The notes: generated by a model from the letters alone, not told the origin. DNA of 62,094 bases from Thermococcus sp. (GCF_027063845.1 NZ_JAMOQU010000109.1:1-62094), one strand, 5' to 3'. Positions 8,530-17,351 are shown, numbered from the stretch's first letter. Numbers and translations are program-made.

Positions 8530-8958
8530 ATGAAGGTCGTTCTAAAGCCGCTCTTCGAGGCTGAACTTCCAGCCGGGTTCGAGGATATAGTGAGGGAGAA
8601 GCTCAGGGGAAAGGAAGTGAAAAGTGGAGAAACCGTTGAGGTTGACCTCCTCGGAAAGCCCCTACCCTTCAAGGTTCTTCTGGCCGAGCCGAGCCCGCTG
8701 AAGATTGGCAGGGGAACAAAAATCGAGTTCTCGACGGGGGAAGTTGAGGAGTTCACGCTTGAGTTCGAGGGGGAGGTAGATGATGCAATTCCATTCGCGA
8801 AGGGACTCGTTCTCGTCCTCGGGAGTGAGGTTCGAATCTATAACTGGAGCGGGCAAAAGGTTTATAGGAGAGAGTTCGAGAACCTGAAAAAGGTTAGAGT
8901 GACCGAGGGAAAGGTGGTGGTAGTGCATGGCAGGGAAATCACGGTCATTGAGCCTTGA
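8530..8958 (+). CDS. conserved hypothetical protein, 142 aa
   Basis: Not firmly recognised. The first 70 residues (LPAGFEDIVREKLRGK, GETVEVDLLGKPLPFKV) weakly recall the double-psi barrel N-domain of Cdc48/VAT-type ATPases, without any ATPase module. The second half is a run of short beta strands (LEFEGEVDDAIPFAKGLVLV, RIYNWSGQKVYRREFEN), resembling a partial beta-propeller blade. It overlaps nth by 32 nt, so the two are probably co-transcribed. ATG 8530 follows the sequence ctttggtggttcc, a good ribosome binding site. Confidence 0.75.
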   Translation: MKVVLKPLFEAELPAGFEDIVREKLRGKEVKSGETVEVDLLGKPLPFKVLLAEPSPLKIGRGTKIEFSTGEVEEFTLEFEGEVDDAIPFAKGLVLVLGSEVRIYNWSGQKVYRREFENLKKVRVTEGKVVVVHGREITVIEP

Positions 8959-9640
8959 CGGCTTCACCTTCGAGGAGAGCTGGGATGAGAAGAGGAGAAG
9001 GGCCGAGAAAATAGTTGAAATCCTCATGAAGACCCACCCGAGGGAGAAGCTCCTAATCGGCGACCCATACAGGACGCTGGTTCACTGCATAATCTCACAG
9101 CGCATGCGCGATGAGGTTACCTACCGCGTCTGGGAGGAGCTTTTTGAGAAGTACAAGGACATCGAGACGATAGCGAATACTCCCGTCGAGGAGATGCAGG
9201 AGTTCCTCAGGAAGAGGGGCGTCGGCCTCTGGAAGACGAAGGGCGAGTGGATTGTGAAGGCATCGAGGATAATCCTTGATAAGTACGGCGGAAAGGTGCC
9301 CGATGACATCAAAGAGCTCATGAAACTGCCCGGCATAGGCCGGAAGTGCGCCAACATCGTTCTGGCTTATGGCTTTGGAAGGCAGGCGATTCCCGTTGAT
9401 ACGCACGTGAACAGGATAAGCAAGCGCCTTGGCCTCGCTCCGCCGAGGGTTCCTCCAGAGAGGGTCGAGGAGTACCTTATGGAGCTGATTCCAAAAGAGA
9501 AGTGGATTTACGTGAACCACGCGATGGTTGACCACGGGAGGAGCATATGCAGGCCGATAAGGCCGAAGTGCGAAAGCTGTCCGCTGAAGGAGCTCTGCCC
9601 CTATGCGAAGGGGCTCGTCAGGGACGAGGACATCAGATGA
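8927..9640 (+). CDS. nth: endonuclease III (DNA glycosylase/AP lyase)
   Basis: Removes oxidised pyrimidines and cleaves the abasic site in base excision repair. The 237-aa protein has the helix-hairpin-helix LMKLPGIGRKCANIVLAYGF (lyase Lys in GRK), the catalytic Asp in PVDTHVNRISKRLGL, and a C-terminal iron-sulfur loop CRPIRPKCESCPLKELC with the Cx6Cx2Cx5C spacing. ATG 8927 lies inside the preceding gene and has GGTGGT upstream. Confidence 0.97.
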   Translation: MAGKSRSLSLDGFTFEESWDEKRRRAEKIVEILMKTHPREKLLIGDPYRTLVHCIISQRMRDEVTYRVWEELFEKYKDIETIANTPVEEMQEFLRKRGVGLWKTKGEWIVKASRIILDKYGGKVPDDIKELMKLPGIGRKCANIVLAYGFGRQAIPVDTHVNRISKRLGLAPPRVPPERVEEYLMELIPKEKWIYVNHAMVDHGRSICRPIRPKCESCPLKELCPYAKGLVRDEDIR

Positions 9641-9681
9641 CTGTCCTCTGCCTCTTAACCCTCTGAACCCCGGGAAGATAG

Positions 9682-10434
9682 TTAGGGCTCACAGCCGTAG
9701 GTGCACGAAGACAGGCTGTAAAACTTCACAGTCATGGGAATCACGACTTGAAGCGTCCGTTTTTCGGAAGTGAAGTAGCCCGTTCTTATGAGGTACTCCA
9801 CCCGGATAATAACACGGGCCCTGTAAACCAACTCGGCGTTTTTCCCATTCCCCACTGGCCTGTTTATTGTAAAATCTATCGGGATGGACGGGGAAACCGA
9901 TACGGTCTCCCCCCAAGTCGGTTTGAGGGCTTTAACCTGAAACGTCTGCAGAATGTCGTACCCGGGAACGTAAACCTCGGAAACTTCAAACTTTCCGCCG
10001 TTTATCGTAAAATAGAGAACCCCCGTTTGCTTTGGAAAGACGGGCCCTATTGAGAAATCGCTCAGGTTCTCAACTATGAACACAACTCTCCTTATCGCAA
10101 CTGAGTTGTTCCGGGGTCGGATGTACAGGTTCGCGTTGCCAGAAATGGAAAACTGATTGCACCCGACGTTTCGAAGACCACTCGGACTGTACGAAACCCT
10201 GAGAACGAGGTCTTTGTTCCTATAATGAAGCGGATAGTAACCGAGGTTCTTATCATGCCCGAGAATGCACGAAAGTTCACTTGCGTGAACGGCAATCGTC
10301 CATTCCTCTGCGGTGACGTTTAATGAACCCCCTGGCGTGGGATGCGTCTCAACGTGAACCCACAGAATAAAATACGCTGATAGCATCAGTCCTACTGCCA
10401 ACGCCACAAGGAGACCATATTTCCTTTTAACCAT
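9682..10434 (-). CDS. membrane-anchored or secreted hypothetical protein, 250 aa
   Basis: Not recognised. An N-terminal hydrophobic helix at about 6-26 (LLVALAVGLMLSAYFILWV) after a KRK cluster indicates a signal anchor. The rest is beta-rich and extracellular (NLYIRPRNNSVAIRRVVFIV, VYRARVIIRVEYLIRTG), with a C-terminal CTYGC pair and two more cysteines, so disulfides are likely. A strong TATA-like element at about 10452-10466 sits just upstream, leaving little leader. Its lower GC than the neighbours may reflect horizontal origin or relaxed selection. Confidence 0.8.
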   Translation of the reverse strand: MVKRKYGLLVALAVGLMLSAYFILWVHVETHPTPGGSLNVTAEEWTIAVHASELSCILGHDKNLGYYPLHYRNKDLVLRVSYSPSGLRNVGCNQFSISGNANLYIRPRNNSVAIRRVVFIVENLSDFSIGPVFPKQTGVLYFTINGGKFEVSEVYVPGYDILQTFQVKALKPTWGETVSVSPSIPIDFTINRPVGNGKNAELVYRARVIIRVEYLIRTGYFTSEKRTLQVVIPMTVKFYSLSSCTYGCEP

Positions 10435-10451
10435 AGTTAAAGGACAAACCC

Positions 10452-10466
10452 AAAAGTATAAAAAGG
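10452..10466 (-). promoter_or_regulatory. TATA element for the 250-aa surface protein
   Basis: Minus-strand CCTTTTTATACTTTTG ends about 18 nt before the ATG at 10434, so the mRNA would be nearly leaderless. Confidence 0.5.
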
Positions 10467-10473
10467 TTGTGGG

Positions 10474-11052
10474 TCACTCCTCCTCTTCCACTTCCTCGCC
10501 CGCCAGCTTTCTCAGCTTGTCCATGTCCGAGCTGACCGCTATGAGGACGTCGCCCTCCTGTATCACGTCGTCCTTTCCGGGGTTGTAGATGTACCTAGTT
10601 CCGCGCTTTATCGCCAGAATCCTCGTCCCTATCTTGCTCGGAAGCTTGAGCTGCTGCAGGGTTTTGCCTATGAGCACCGAGCCGGGCCTGACGGTAACGC
10701 GGCCGAGCTCCTCCTCTGTGTCCTCCATTATCCTTCTTATTATCGGGTGGGGCTCGATGTCGCGCAGGATTATGTCCGCTATCGCGTAGGCGGCATCGCT
10801 TATGCGCTCGTTGATATCGGCCAAATCTATTATGCTCAGCAGGCTTTCGGGGTCTTCCTCGCTCTTCGCGGCTCTGAGTGCTAACTTCTTGACCTTCAGC
10901 GTGAGGTCGTCCATCTTCTCCTCAAGGAGGTAGACCTCCTCAGCTATCTCCTCGCTGTTGTAAAGGACCGATGAAAAGGCGAGGTCAACCATTAGGGCCG
11001 ACAAATCTTTCATCTCCACGAGGCAGTTCCTGATTTCGTCGAGCTCACTCAT
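10474..11052 (-). CDS. PhoU-like/TrkA-C (RCK_C) domain protein 2
   Basis: Cytoplasmic regulatory protein, 192 aa. Residues about 1-105 form PhoU-like helices (CLVEMKDLSALMVDLAFSSV, EEIAEEVYLLEEKMDDLTL). Residues about 110-185 are a TrkA-C domain (GRVTVRPGSVLIGKTLQQL, GTRILAIKRGTRYIYNP, IQEGDVLIAVS) that in relatives binds small ligands and controls ion channels or transporters. It overlaps its paralogue upstream by 8 nt. Divergent to both genes is an MgtE-type transporter with no cytoplasmic regulatory domain, so these two may regulate it; that link is inference. Confidence 0.88.
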   Translation of the reverse strand: MSELDEIRNCLVEMKDLSALMVDLAFSSVLYNSEEIAEEVYLLEEKMDDLTLKVKKLALRAAKSEEDPESLLSIIDLADINERISDAAYAIADIILRDIEPHPIIRRIMEDTEEELGRVTVRPGSVLIGKTLQQLKLPSKIGTRILAIKRGTRYIYNPGKDDVIQEGDVLIAVSSDMDKLRKLAGEEVEEEE

Positions 11053-11650
11053 GTTTCATCACCTTCAGGATTCCCCTCGCTATCTCCTTCAGGTAGTCTA
11101 GGGCAGTCCTCGTGCCCCTGCCTATGAGTATATCCCCGGGCATTATCTTGGTGTCCTCGTCGGGGTCAAAAATCCAGCGCTTGCCCCTCCTTATGGCCGA
11201 CACCCAAACGCCCGTGTTGGTAGCCAAGTCGAGCTCCTCCAGCGTTTTTCCGACGAGTATGGACTCGGGGGAAACCTGCACCTTGCCGATGGTCTCTTCA
11301 CTCTCAAGTATGACGTCCCTCACCACTGGGTGGAGCTTCTCTTCGAGAACCATCTTCGCGAGGTCGGCGGCCGCGTTGGATATCTCGTCTATTGCCCGCC
11401 CCATCTGGAGGATTGCCGTTATCTGCTCGGCCTCCTTTGGGCTCCTCGCCGCGAGCACTGCCTTAACCATCAGGTGGTAGTTGAGAAGGTCGAGGTACTC
11501 CTCGAGCTCAAGGACTTCCTCCGCTATCTCCTTCTCCTGGAACAGGACCGAGGAGTAGGCCAAATCAACCATTAGCTCGGCGGTGTTCTTCATCTCCACG
11601 AAGATGTCCTTGACGTTGTTGGGAACCTCAATCTCGTCCCATTCTTCCAC
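11045..11650 (-). CDS. PhoU-like/TrkA-C (RCK_C) domain protein 1
   Basis: Paralogue of the gene downstream, 201 aa, same two-part architecture: PhoU-like helices (VEMKNTAELMVDLAYSSVLF) and a TrkA-C domain (SPESILVGKTLEELDLA, GVWVSAIRRGKRWIFDPD, IMPGDILIGRG). The two genes overlap by 8 nt and probably form a hetero-oligomer. It is divergent from the transporter at 11754, with about 100 nt between the starts. The ATG has only a weak ribosome binding site (GGGGTGG lies 2-8 nt upstream). Confidence 0.88.
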   Translation of the reverse strand: MEEWDEIEVPNNVKDIFVEMKNTAELMVDLAYSSVLFQEKEIAEEVLELEEYLDLLNYHLMVKAVLAARSPKEAEQITAILQMGRAIDEISNAAADLAKMVLEEKLHPVVRDVILESEETIGKVQVSPESILVGKTLEELDLATNTGVWVSAIRRGKRWIFDPDEDTKIMPGDILIGRGTRTALDYLKEIARGILKVMKHE

Positions 11651-11674
11651 CCCGTTCTCACCGAAGGGGAAAAG

Positions 11675-11715
11675 GAGGGGAATTTTATTTAGTTTTCGCC
11701 GAAAAATTTATACTC
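11675..11715. promoter_or_regulatory. divergent promoter region, PhoU/TrkA-C pair and MgtE-type transporter
   Basis: The gap holds an A/T-rich aattttatttag (about 11680-11691), suitable for the leftward gene, and aaaaatttatact (11703-11715) about 40 nt before the rightward gene. Sharing one short region suggests joint control. Confidence 0.45.
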
Positions 11716-11753
11716 CTTCCATCGATTGAAGCTCGGGGTGGCAGTGATGGAGA

Positions 11754-12950
11754 GTGATAGCAGTGAGCAACGGCGAAATTCGGATGGAGCTGAGGGAGAA
11801 GGTCAAGGAAGCCTACAGGGTTACTCTACCTTCCCTGTTCACGTCCCAGATATTTGGCCTGTTCGGGGGCACCTTCTTGGGTAAGTACTTCGAGACGGTG
11901 AGGCTCAGGTTTCCGGGCCTCCTCGTCGTCCTGCCGGGTATCATGGGGCTTCGCGGGAACGTTTTCGGCTCGATGGCCTCGCGCTTCTCCACGATGCTCT
12001 ACCTCGGTGAGCTCGAGCCGTCCCTGAGAGACAAAAGGATTCTGAAGGAAATAGTCCTGAGGATGGTGCTCTCCCTAATCCCGGTTTTCCTCCTCTGGGC
12101 GATTGGAGTCCTCACGGGCATTAAAAAGAACGCCTTTGACGTCCTCCTCATCGTGATAACCTCAACGATACTCGTCTCCTTCATACTCGGCTACTTTACC
12201 TCCTTCGTCACGATATTCGCCTTCAGGCGCGGTACAGACCCGGACAGCGTTGCCGCACCGCTGGTTGCATCTATGGGTGATTTCCTCACAGTTCCGTCGC
12301 TCGTCCTTTTCATCCTCCTGATAGAGCACTCCCCCTGGGCCTTTAAGGCCTTCAACTACGCCACCATAGCTTTTTTCCTGTTCGTGACGGCGTTGAGCAG
12401 GGTGAGGCTCGAGGAGTTCTCGGAGCTCAGGCAGGTGTTCGTGACGATAACCGCCCTTGCGCTTCTATCCACCGTCTCGGGCTCGATACTCGCCAGGTTC
12501 AGCGGAGTAATCCAGGCTTCAGTAATCCTCAGCTTCATCTACCCGTCCCTCCTGAGCTCGTTCGGAAACTACGGCTCGATAATAGCCGCGAAGACCTCGA
12601 CCAAACTCCACCTCGGTGAGATTGAAAGCTTCATCTGTCCCAAGGCCTTCACTGACATACTGGCACTATTCACCACCGCGCCGGTAATCGGCCTCACGAA
12701 GGTTCTCATTGGCATCGTCCTCGTGAGGCTGACGACCGGGATGGCCGTTCCCGGCTCCGCGTGGCTGATAGTCCTCACGTATCCCTTTATGGTACTCTTC
12801 ATCATGCTCTACTCCTACACGCTCTCCTACTTCCTCTTCCAGAGGAGCATAGACCCTGACCACGTGGCGATACCGCTCATCTCGAACAACAGCGACATAT
12901 TCGGAACCATATACGTCGTCCTGATGGCCAGGCTGATGGTGGGAGCATGA
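11754..12950 (+). CDS. MgtE/SLC41-type divalent cation transporter membrane protein
   Basis: A 398-aa integral membrane protein made of two tandem MgtE membrane domains. Each carries the family pattern (PGIMGLRGNVFGSMASRFSTMLYLGELEP in two parts, and in the second half YPSLLSSFGNYGSIIAAK with LHLGEIE). About ten hydrophobic segments are visible. There is no N-terminal MgtE_N or CBS domain, so regulation must come from elsewhere, possibly from the divergent TrkA-C proteins. The start is uncertain: GTG 11754 gives the longest frame, GTG 11763 and ATG 11784 are alternatives. The next gene begins inside its stop (ATGA). Confidence 0.9.
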   Translation: MIAVSNGEIRMELREKVKEAYRVTLPSLFTSQIFGLFGGTFLGKYFETVRLRFPGLLVVLPGIMGLRGNVFGSMASRFSTMLYLGELEPSLRDKRILKEIVLRMVLSLIPVFLLWAIGVLTGIKKNAFDVLLIVITSTILVSFILGYFTSFVTIFAFRRGTDPDSVAAPLVASMGDFLTVPSLVLFILLIEHSPWAFKAFNYATIAFFLFVTALSRVRLEEFSELRQVFVTITALALLSTVSGSILARFSGVIQASVILSFIYPSLLSSFGNYGSIIAAKTSTKLHLGEIESFICPKAFTDILALFTTAPVIGLTKVLIGIVLVRLTTGMAVPGSAWLIVLTYPFMVLFIMLYSYTLSYFLFQRSIDPDHVAIPLISNNSDIFGTIYVVLMARLMVGA

Positions 12951-13720
12951 TAGGGCTCTCGATGACGTCTTACAGGGGCAGGACTCCCGAGGAGTTCGAA
13001 CGCTGGCTTGAGGAAGCGGAAGGGCTCGGCTTCGACTTCGTCGAGCTGGTTAGCGAGTGGCCGAACTTCCTCACGAGGGAAACCTGGAAACCCTACGCCG
13101 ACGTTCTCGGAAGCTTCGAGCTTGAGGTTACCATCCACGCCCCGTTCAGCGACGTGAACATCGGCTCGCTCAACGAGAGGCTCAGGAGGGCTTCCATCGA
13201 AGTCCTGCGGGAGACGCTTGACGTTGCTTCCCGCTTGAACGCGCTCGTGGTTACGGTTCATCCCGGCCACTGCTCGCCGGCGAGCAGGAAGTTCAGGGAG
13301 GACTACAACAGAGTTCACCGCGATTCCCTTCGGGAGCTTGAGAGGTTTTCCGAGGAGTTTGGCATTAGGGTTGGCGTTGAGAACATGCCAACCTTTCCCA
13401 TACTCGACGCCCAGACTCCCGAGAGGCTGGCCGAGCTTCTGGACGGCATCAATCTCGGCGTTACCCTTGACCTCGGCCACCTCAACACCGTCGGCTTCCC
13501 CTTCGAGCGCTTTATGGCGCTCCTCGGCGATAGAATCGTTCACGTCCACCTCCACGACAACTCGGGAAAAAGCGACGAGCACCTGCCCCTTGGAAGGGGA
13601 ACCGTCCCCTGGCGGGAGGTTCTGCCCCAGCTTGGCGGACTGACTTGGGCCCTCGAAGTCTCGAACCTCAACGACGCCCGGGCCAGTCTGGCCTTTCTCA
13701 GGGACATTGGTGAGCTTTGA
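12947..13720 (+). CDS. sugar phosphate isomerase/epimerase family TIM-barrel protein
   Basis: A 257-aa protein of the AP-endonuclease-2/xylose-isomerase-like superfamily. Metal-binding residues expected for the fold are visible: Glu in GFDFVELVSEWP, His in VTIHAPFSD, VVTVHPGHC, Glu in RVGVENMPT, Asp/His in LTLDLGHLN, HVHLHDNSG and the final Glu in ALEVSN. The set fits a divalent-metal isomerase or endonuclease IV-like enzyme. The substrate is not predictable. It overlaps the transporter gene by 4 nt, so the two are co-transcribed. Confidence 0.88.
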   Translation: MIGLSMTSYRGRTPEEFERWLEEAEGLGFDFVELVSEWPNFLTRETWKPYADVLGSFELEVTIHAPFSDVNIGSLNERLRRASIEVLRETLDVASRLNALVVTVHPGHCSPASRKFREDYNRVHRDSLRELERFSEEFGIRVGVENMPTFPILDAQTPERLAELLDGINLGVTLDLGHLNTVGFPFERFMALLGDRIVHVHLHDNSGKSDEHLPLGRGTVPWREVLPQLGGLTWALEVSNLNDARASLAFLRDIGEL

Positions 13721-13751
13721 AGTTCATTGAGGTCCACTTTTACAAAACGCA

Positions 13752-13766
13752 ACCCTTTTATACATC
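13752..13766 (+). promoter_or_regulatory. acdAB promoter TATA box
   Basis: The sequence cccttttatacat is a good archaeal TATA box about 50 nt upstream of acdA, giving an expected start near 13785 and a leader carrying the GGGGGG-type ribosome binding site. Confidence 0.5.
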
Positions 13767-13807
13767 CCCATCGAAGGAAGTCCTGAATAACTTCTGGGGG
13801 GAAGCAC

Positions 13808-15232
13808 ATGGCCGAGAAGATAGTTGAAGAGCTCAGACCCTTCTTCGACCCGAAGGCGGTCGCTATCATCGGTGCAACCAACAAGAAGGGAAAGGTCGGC
13901 AACGTCATCTTTGAGAACTTCAAGATGAACAAGGAGAGGGGTATTTTCAAGGGTAACATCTACCCCGTGAACCCCAAGCTCGACGAGATTGACGGATACA
14001 AGGTTTATCACAGCGTTGAGGAGCTTCCCGATGACACAGATTTGGCGGTTATTTCGATTCCTGCCCCCTTCGTGCCCGATACCATGAGGCAGATAGCGAA
14101 GAAGGGCATAAAAGCCGTCATCATAATCACCGGCGGTTTTGGAGAGCTCGGCGAGGAGGGCAAGAAGCTCGAACGCGAAATCCTTGAAATTGCCAGGAAG
14201 AACGGCATACGTGTCATCGGCCCGAACTGTGTTGGCGTTTACGTTCCAGATACAGGCGTTGACACCGTCTTCCTGCCGGAGAGCAAGATGGACAGGCCCG
14301 AGAGCGGGCCGATAGCCTTCGTCAGCCAGAGCGGTGCCTTCGCAGCAGCTATGCTCGACTGGGCGGCGATGGCAGGAATAGGCATAGGAAAGATGGTCAG
14401 CTACGGCAACAAGCTCGACGTTGACGATGCAGATTTGATGGACTACTTTATTCACGACGAGGGCATAAACGTCGTCACCTTCTACATCGAGGGAGTCAAG
14501 GACGGAAGGAAGTTCATGGAGAGCGCCAAGCGCATTACAAAGGTCAAGCCCGTCATCGCTCTCAAGAGCGGAAGGACCGAGTACGGAGCCAAGGCGGCAT
14601 CGAGCCACACCGGCTCGCTCGCTGGCGCTGACACGATTTACGACGCGGTCTTCAAGCAGACGGGTATTATAAGGGCTGAGGACTTCGAGCACATGTTCGA
14701 CTTAGCTAAGGCCTTCGCCGCGCTCAAGGACAAGCTCCCGAAGGGCGACAGGATAGGCATCATCACCGACGGCGGTGGAGCAGGAGTCATGGCCAGCGAC
14801 GCGGTAGCGAAGTTCGGTCTCAGGATGGCAGACCTCAGCGAGGAAACCGTCAAGTTCCTCAAGGAGAAGTTCCCGCCGCACGCGGTCGTCGGCAACCCCA
14901 CCGACGTCGTTGGAGACACCGACGCGGAGCGCTACAGACTCGCTTTGGAGGCCTTTACCAAGGACTCGAACGTTGACGCGATACTCGTCATAGTGCTCTT
15001 CCAGGTTCCGCTCCTTGAGGAGGAGAAAATAATCGACATTCTCGCCGAGTACCAGAAGAAGAGCGACAAACCGATTGTGGCCGTAGCTATGGGCGGTAAG
15101 AAGACCGACCGCTACGCGAGGATGCTGGAGGAGAAGGGCGTTCCAGTTTACCCGACTCCTGAGAGGGGCGTCCGCGCTCTGGCGGGTCTCGTGAGGTACG
15201 CCGAATATTTGAAAAAAGTTAAAGGTGAGTAA
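13808..15232 (+). CDS. acdA: ADP-forming acetate-CoA ligase, alpha subunit
   Basis: Converts acyl-CoA + ADP + Pi to acid + ATP + CoA, the energy-conserving step of sugar and peptide fermentation in Thermococcales. The 474-aa protein has a CoA-binding Rossmann domain at the start (FFDPKAVAIIGATNKKGKVG), the ligase domain IGPNCVGVY, AFVSQSGAFAAAMLDWA, the phosphorylated His in ASSHTGSLAGAD, and GGGAGVMASDA. ATG 13808 follows a GGGGGGAAGCAC leader. The beta subunit gene follows after 24 nt. In several Thermococcales the two subunits are encoded apart; here they are adjacent. Confidence 0.96.
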   Translation: MAEKIVEELRPFFDPKAVAIIGATNKKGKVGNVIFENFKMNKERGIFKGNIYPVNPKLDEIDGYKVYHSVEELPDDTDLAVISIPAPFVPDTMRQIAKKGIKAVIIITGGFGELGEEGKKLEREILEIARKNGIRVIGPNCVGVYVPDTGVDTVFLPESKMDRPESGPIAFVSQSGAFAAAMLDWAAMAGIGIGKMVSYGNKLDVDDADLMDYFIHDEGINVVTFYIEGVKDGRKFMESAKRITKVKPVIALKSGRTEYGAKAASSHTGSLAGADTIYDAVFKQTGIIRAEDFEHMFDLAKAFAALKDKLPKGDRIGIITDGGGAGVMASDAVAKFGLRMADLSEETVKFLKEKFPPHAVVGNPTDVVGDTDAERYRLALEAFTKDSNVDAILVIVLFQVPLLEEEKIIDILAEYQKKSDKPIVAVAMGGKKTDRYARMLEEKGVPVYPTPERGVRALAGLVRYAEYLKKVKGE

Positions 15233-15256
15233 TGTTTATTCACCGGTGGTGATACC

Positions 15257-16018
15257 ATGAGGGAGGAGGCGCTCAAAGTTATCGAGTCCGTCCTGTCCCA
15301 GGGCAGGACGGCCATGGTTGAGTTCGAGGCCAAGCAGGTTTTAAAAGCTTACGGCCTTCCAGTGCCGGAGGAGAAGCTCGCCAAGACCCTCGATGAAGCT
15401 TTGAAATACGCTGAGGAGATAGGCTACCCCGTTGCCCTGAAGTTGATGTCGCCCCAGATACTCCACAAGAGCGACGCCAAGGTCGTCATGCTGAACATAA
15501 AGGGCCCCGAGGAGCTCAAGCAGAAGTGGGAGGAGATACACGAGAACGCGAGGAAGTACCGCCCCGACGCCGAAATCCTCGGCGTTCTGGTTGCCCCGAT
15601 GCTCAGGCCCGGCAGGGAGATAATCATAGGCGTTACAGAAGACCCGCAGTTTGGCCACGCGATAATGTTCGGTCTTGGCGGAATCTTCGTCGAGGTTCTC
15701 AAGGATGTGACATTCCGCATTATCCCAATTACGGAGCGTGACGCGAGGAAGATGATAACGGAAATCAAGGGCTACCCGATTCTCGCGGGGGCGCGTGGGG
15801 AGGAGCCGGCAGACATAGACGCCATCGTTGACCTGCTCCTCAAGGTCAGCCAGCTGGTTGATGAGCTCAGGGACTACATCAAGGAGATGGACCTCAACCC
15901 GGTCTTCGTCTACGAGAAGGGCAAGGGCGCGGTTATAGTCGACGCAAGGATTATTCTCAAGGAGCCGAAGGAGAAGAAGCCCGAGGTCAGCTCGGAGTAC
16001 AAGGAGAGGTGCGCTTAA
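15257..16018 (+). CDS. acdB: ADP-forming acetate-CoA ligase, beta subunit
   Basis: ATP-grasp subunit that carries the phosphoryl group to ADP. The 253-aa protein shows the ATP-grasp start (FEAKQVLKAYGLPVPEE), the second phospho-His in MSPQILHKSDAKVV, GREIIIGVTEDPQFGHAIMF, the GLGGIFVEVLKDVTFR loop and the metal-binding DLNPVFV. ATG 15257 has GGTGGTGATACC directly upstream. The stop overlaps that of the convergent membrane gene by 4 nt. Confidence 0.96.
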   Translation: MREEALKVIESVLSQGRTAMVEFEAKQVLKAYGLPVPEEKLAKTLDEALKYAEEIGYPVALKLMSPQILHKSDAKVVMLNIKGPEELKQKWEEIHENARKYRPDAEILGVLVAPMLRPGREIIIGVTEDPQFGHAIMFGLGGIFVEVLKDVTFRIIPITERDARKMITEIKGYPILAGARGEEPADIDAIVDLLLKVSQLVDELRDYIKEMDLNPVFVYEKGKGAVIVDARIILKEPKEKKPEVSSEYKERCA

Positions 16019-16371
16019 TCGCTTTCCGTTTTCTCTCCTCTCTCCTCGACCTCTTTTTCCTCCTTGTAGACGAGCTCGATGTAACTCAGTATATCGTGCA
16101 TTATGAAGAAGCTTATCGCCGCGTCCACAGCCGAGTAGATGTTCCCAGAGATTAAGTAGAACAGAGCGAAGAAGAACTCCATCGCTATGTAGACCAGCGC
16201 GACCTTTATCGCCCTCCTGTTCTCCCGCCCGACGCCGTAAGCCAGGACGAGGTTGAGCAGGCCGAAGAACAGGTACGTAACCGAGCTCCAGTAGTAGGCG
16301 TATCCGAGGTGGAGAATTCCGTTGATGGTGAGCAGGTACGTGGCGAGCCTCGGTGGCTTGAAGTTGAGCAT
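16015..16371 (-). CDS. small membrane protein, 118 aa
   Basis: Not recognised. About four hydrophobic segments (TYLLTINGILHLGYAYYW, VTYLFFGLLNLVLAYGVG, VALVYIAMEFFFALFYLI, AVDAAISFFIMHDILSYI) and an acidic/basic cytoplasmic tail rich in Glu and Lys. No catalytic motif. It is convergent with acdB and follows the frameshifted PLP-enzyme gene on the same strand, with about 38 nt between them. Confidence 0.78.
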   Translation of the reverse strand: MLNFKPPRLATYLLTINGILHLGYAYYWSSVTYLFFGLLNLVLAYGVGRENRRAIKVALVYIAMEFFFALFYLISGNIYSAVDAAISFFIMHDILSYIELVYKEEKEVEERGEKTESD

Positions 16372-16409
16372 GGAAAAAGTTGGAGGGAGCCTTTAAAGCC
16401 TTTCCTCCG

Positions 16410-17274
16410 TCAGGAGAACCTCTCAAAAATCTCGACGTACTTGAAGCCGTCGTCCGGGAAGATTAAGACCGTTGTTCCGTCAGGCTTTAGCTCTTCCATC
16501 GCCCTGTAAACGGCGCCGGAGCTCAATCCAACGAGGATTCCGTTGAGCCTTGCAACTTTCCTTACCCCTTCGATAGCTTCCTCAAGGGTGACCTCGACGA
16601 CCTCGTCAACATAGCTTATCCACTTCGGCCCGGTGTTGGGACCCTTTATTCCCGGAATCCTCTCGCCCCGCGCCGGAACAACGCCCACAACCCTCGTTCC
16701 GTAGCGCTCCTTCAGGTAGCTCCCAATGCCGGCGATGTGTCCAGAGGAGCCAATTCCCGCTATGAGGAGGTCGGGCCTCTTTCCAATGCTCTCCAGTTGC
16801 TCAGCTATTTCCCTTCCGGTCTCCCTGTGGGCCAGGAAGTTGTTCTCGTTCTCGTACTGATTCAGGTTTAGGGCTCCACTCCTCCAAGCATCTTCCCTGA
16901 CGAACTTCACCATCTCCTTGTCTATCGTCTCGAAGTCTGTTAGGACGACCTCCGCCCCGAGAACGCCGAGCAGAACGCGCGTGGCCTTTGGCGTTGGCCT
17001 CGGCAGGTAGGCCCTGAACTTTACACCGAGCACGTTGCTCAGCGAGGCGAGTGCTATTGCCGTGTTGCCGGAACTGGCTTCAAAAACGCTCTCGACGTTT
17101 CCGTTTTCAAGGGCTGAGAAGAGCAGTTTGTAGGCCGTTCTGTCCTTTAGGCTCCTGCTGAACGGGTTAAAGAACTCCAGCTTGGCAAAAGACATCCCCC
17201 CTCGTCCTCAGTTTGAGGAGGGGCGTCGGCTTGTACCTCTCGAACAGCTCGATACTGTTCTCGAACACGTTCAT
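16410..17274 (-). pseudogene. PLP-dependent cysteine synthase/threonine synthase-like enzyme, apparent +1 frameshift
   Basis: The main frame (16410-17195) encodes PLP fold type II: LKDRTA (Schiff-base Lys), EASSGNTAIALASL, GIGSSGHIAGIGSYL and VGLSSGAVYRAM. It lacks the usual N-terminus. That N-terminus is present upstream in another frame, from ATG 17274 (good site GGTGAC): MNVFENSIELFERYKPTPLL with KLRTRGDVF next. The two join perfectly if one base is removed from the TTTT run at 17187-17190 (minus strand), giving GDV-FAKLEFFNP. So there is either a real frameshift, a sequencing error, or slippage on a short T-run. If intact, the enzyme would be about 288 aa. Substrate not assignable. Confidence 0.85.
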
Positions 17275-17351
17275 GGCCGTCACCGGGAGGAGTTAGGGAG
17301 TTTTCCTTAAAAACCTTCCTAAAACGTTCAGTTGTGGGCAAAAATGGGTAA

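Noticed and set aside
13808..16018. acdA-acdB read as one fused acetyl-CoA synthetase broken by a mutation
   Set aside because: Each gene has its own start and ribosome binding site and the lengths match separate alpha and beta subunits.
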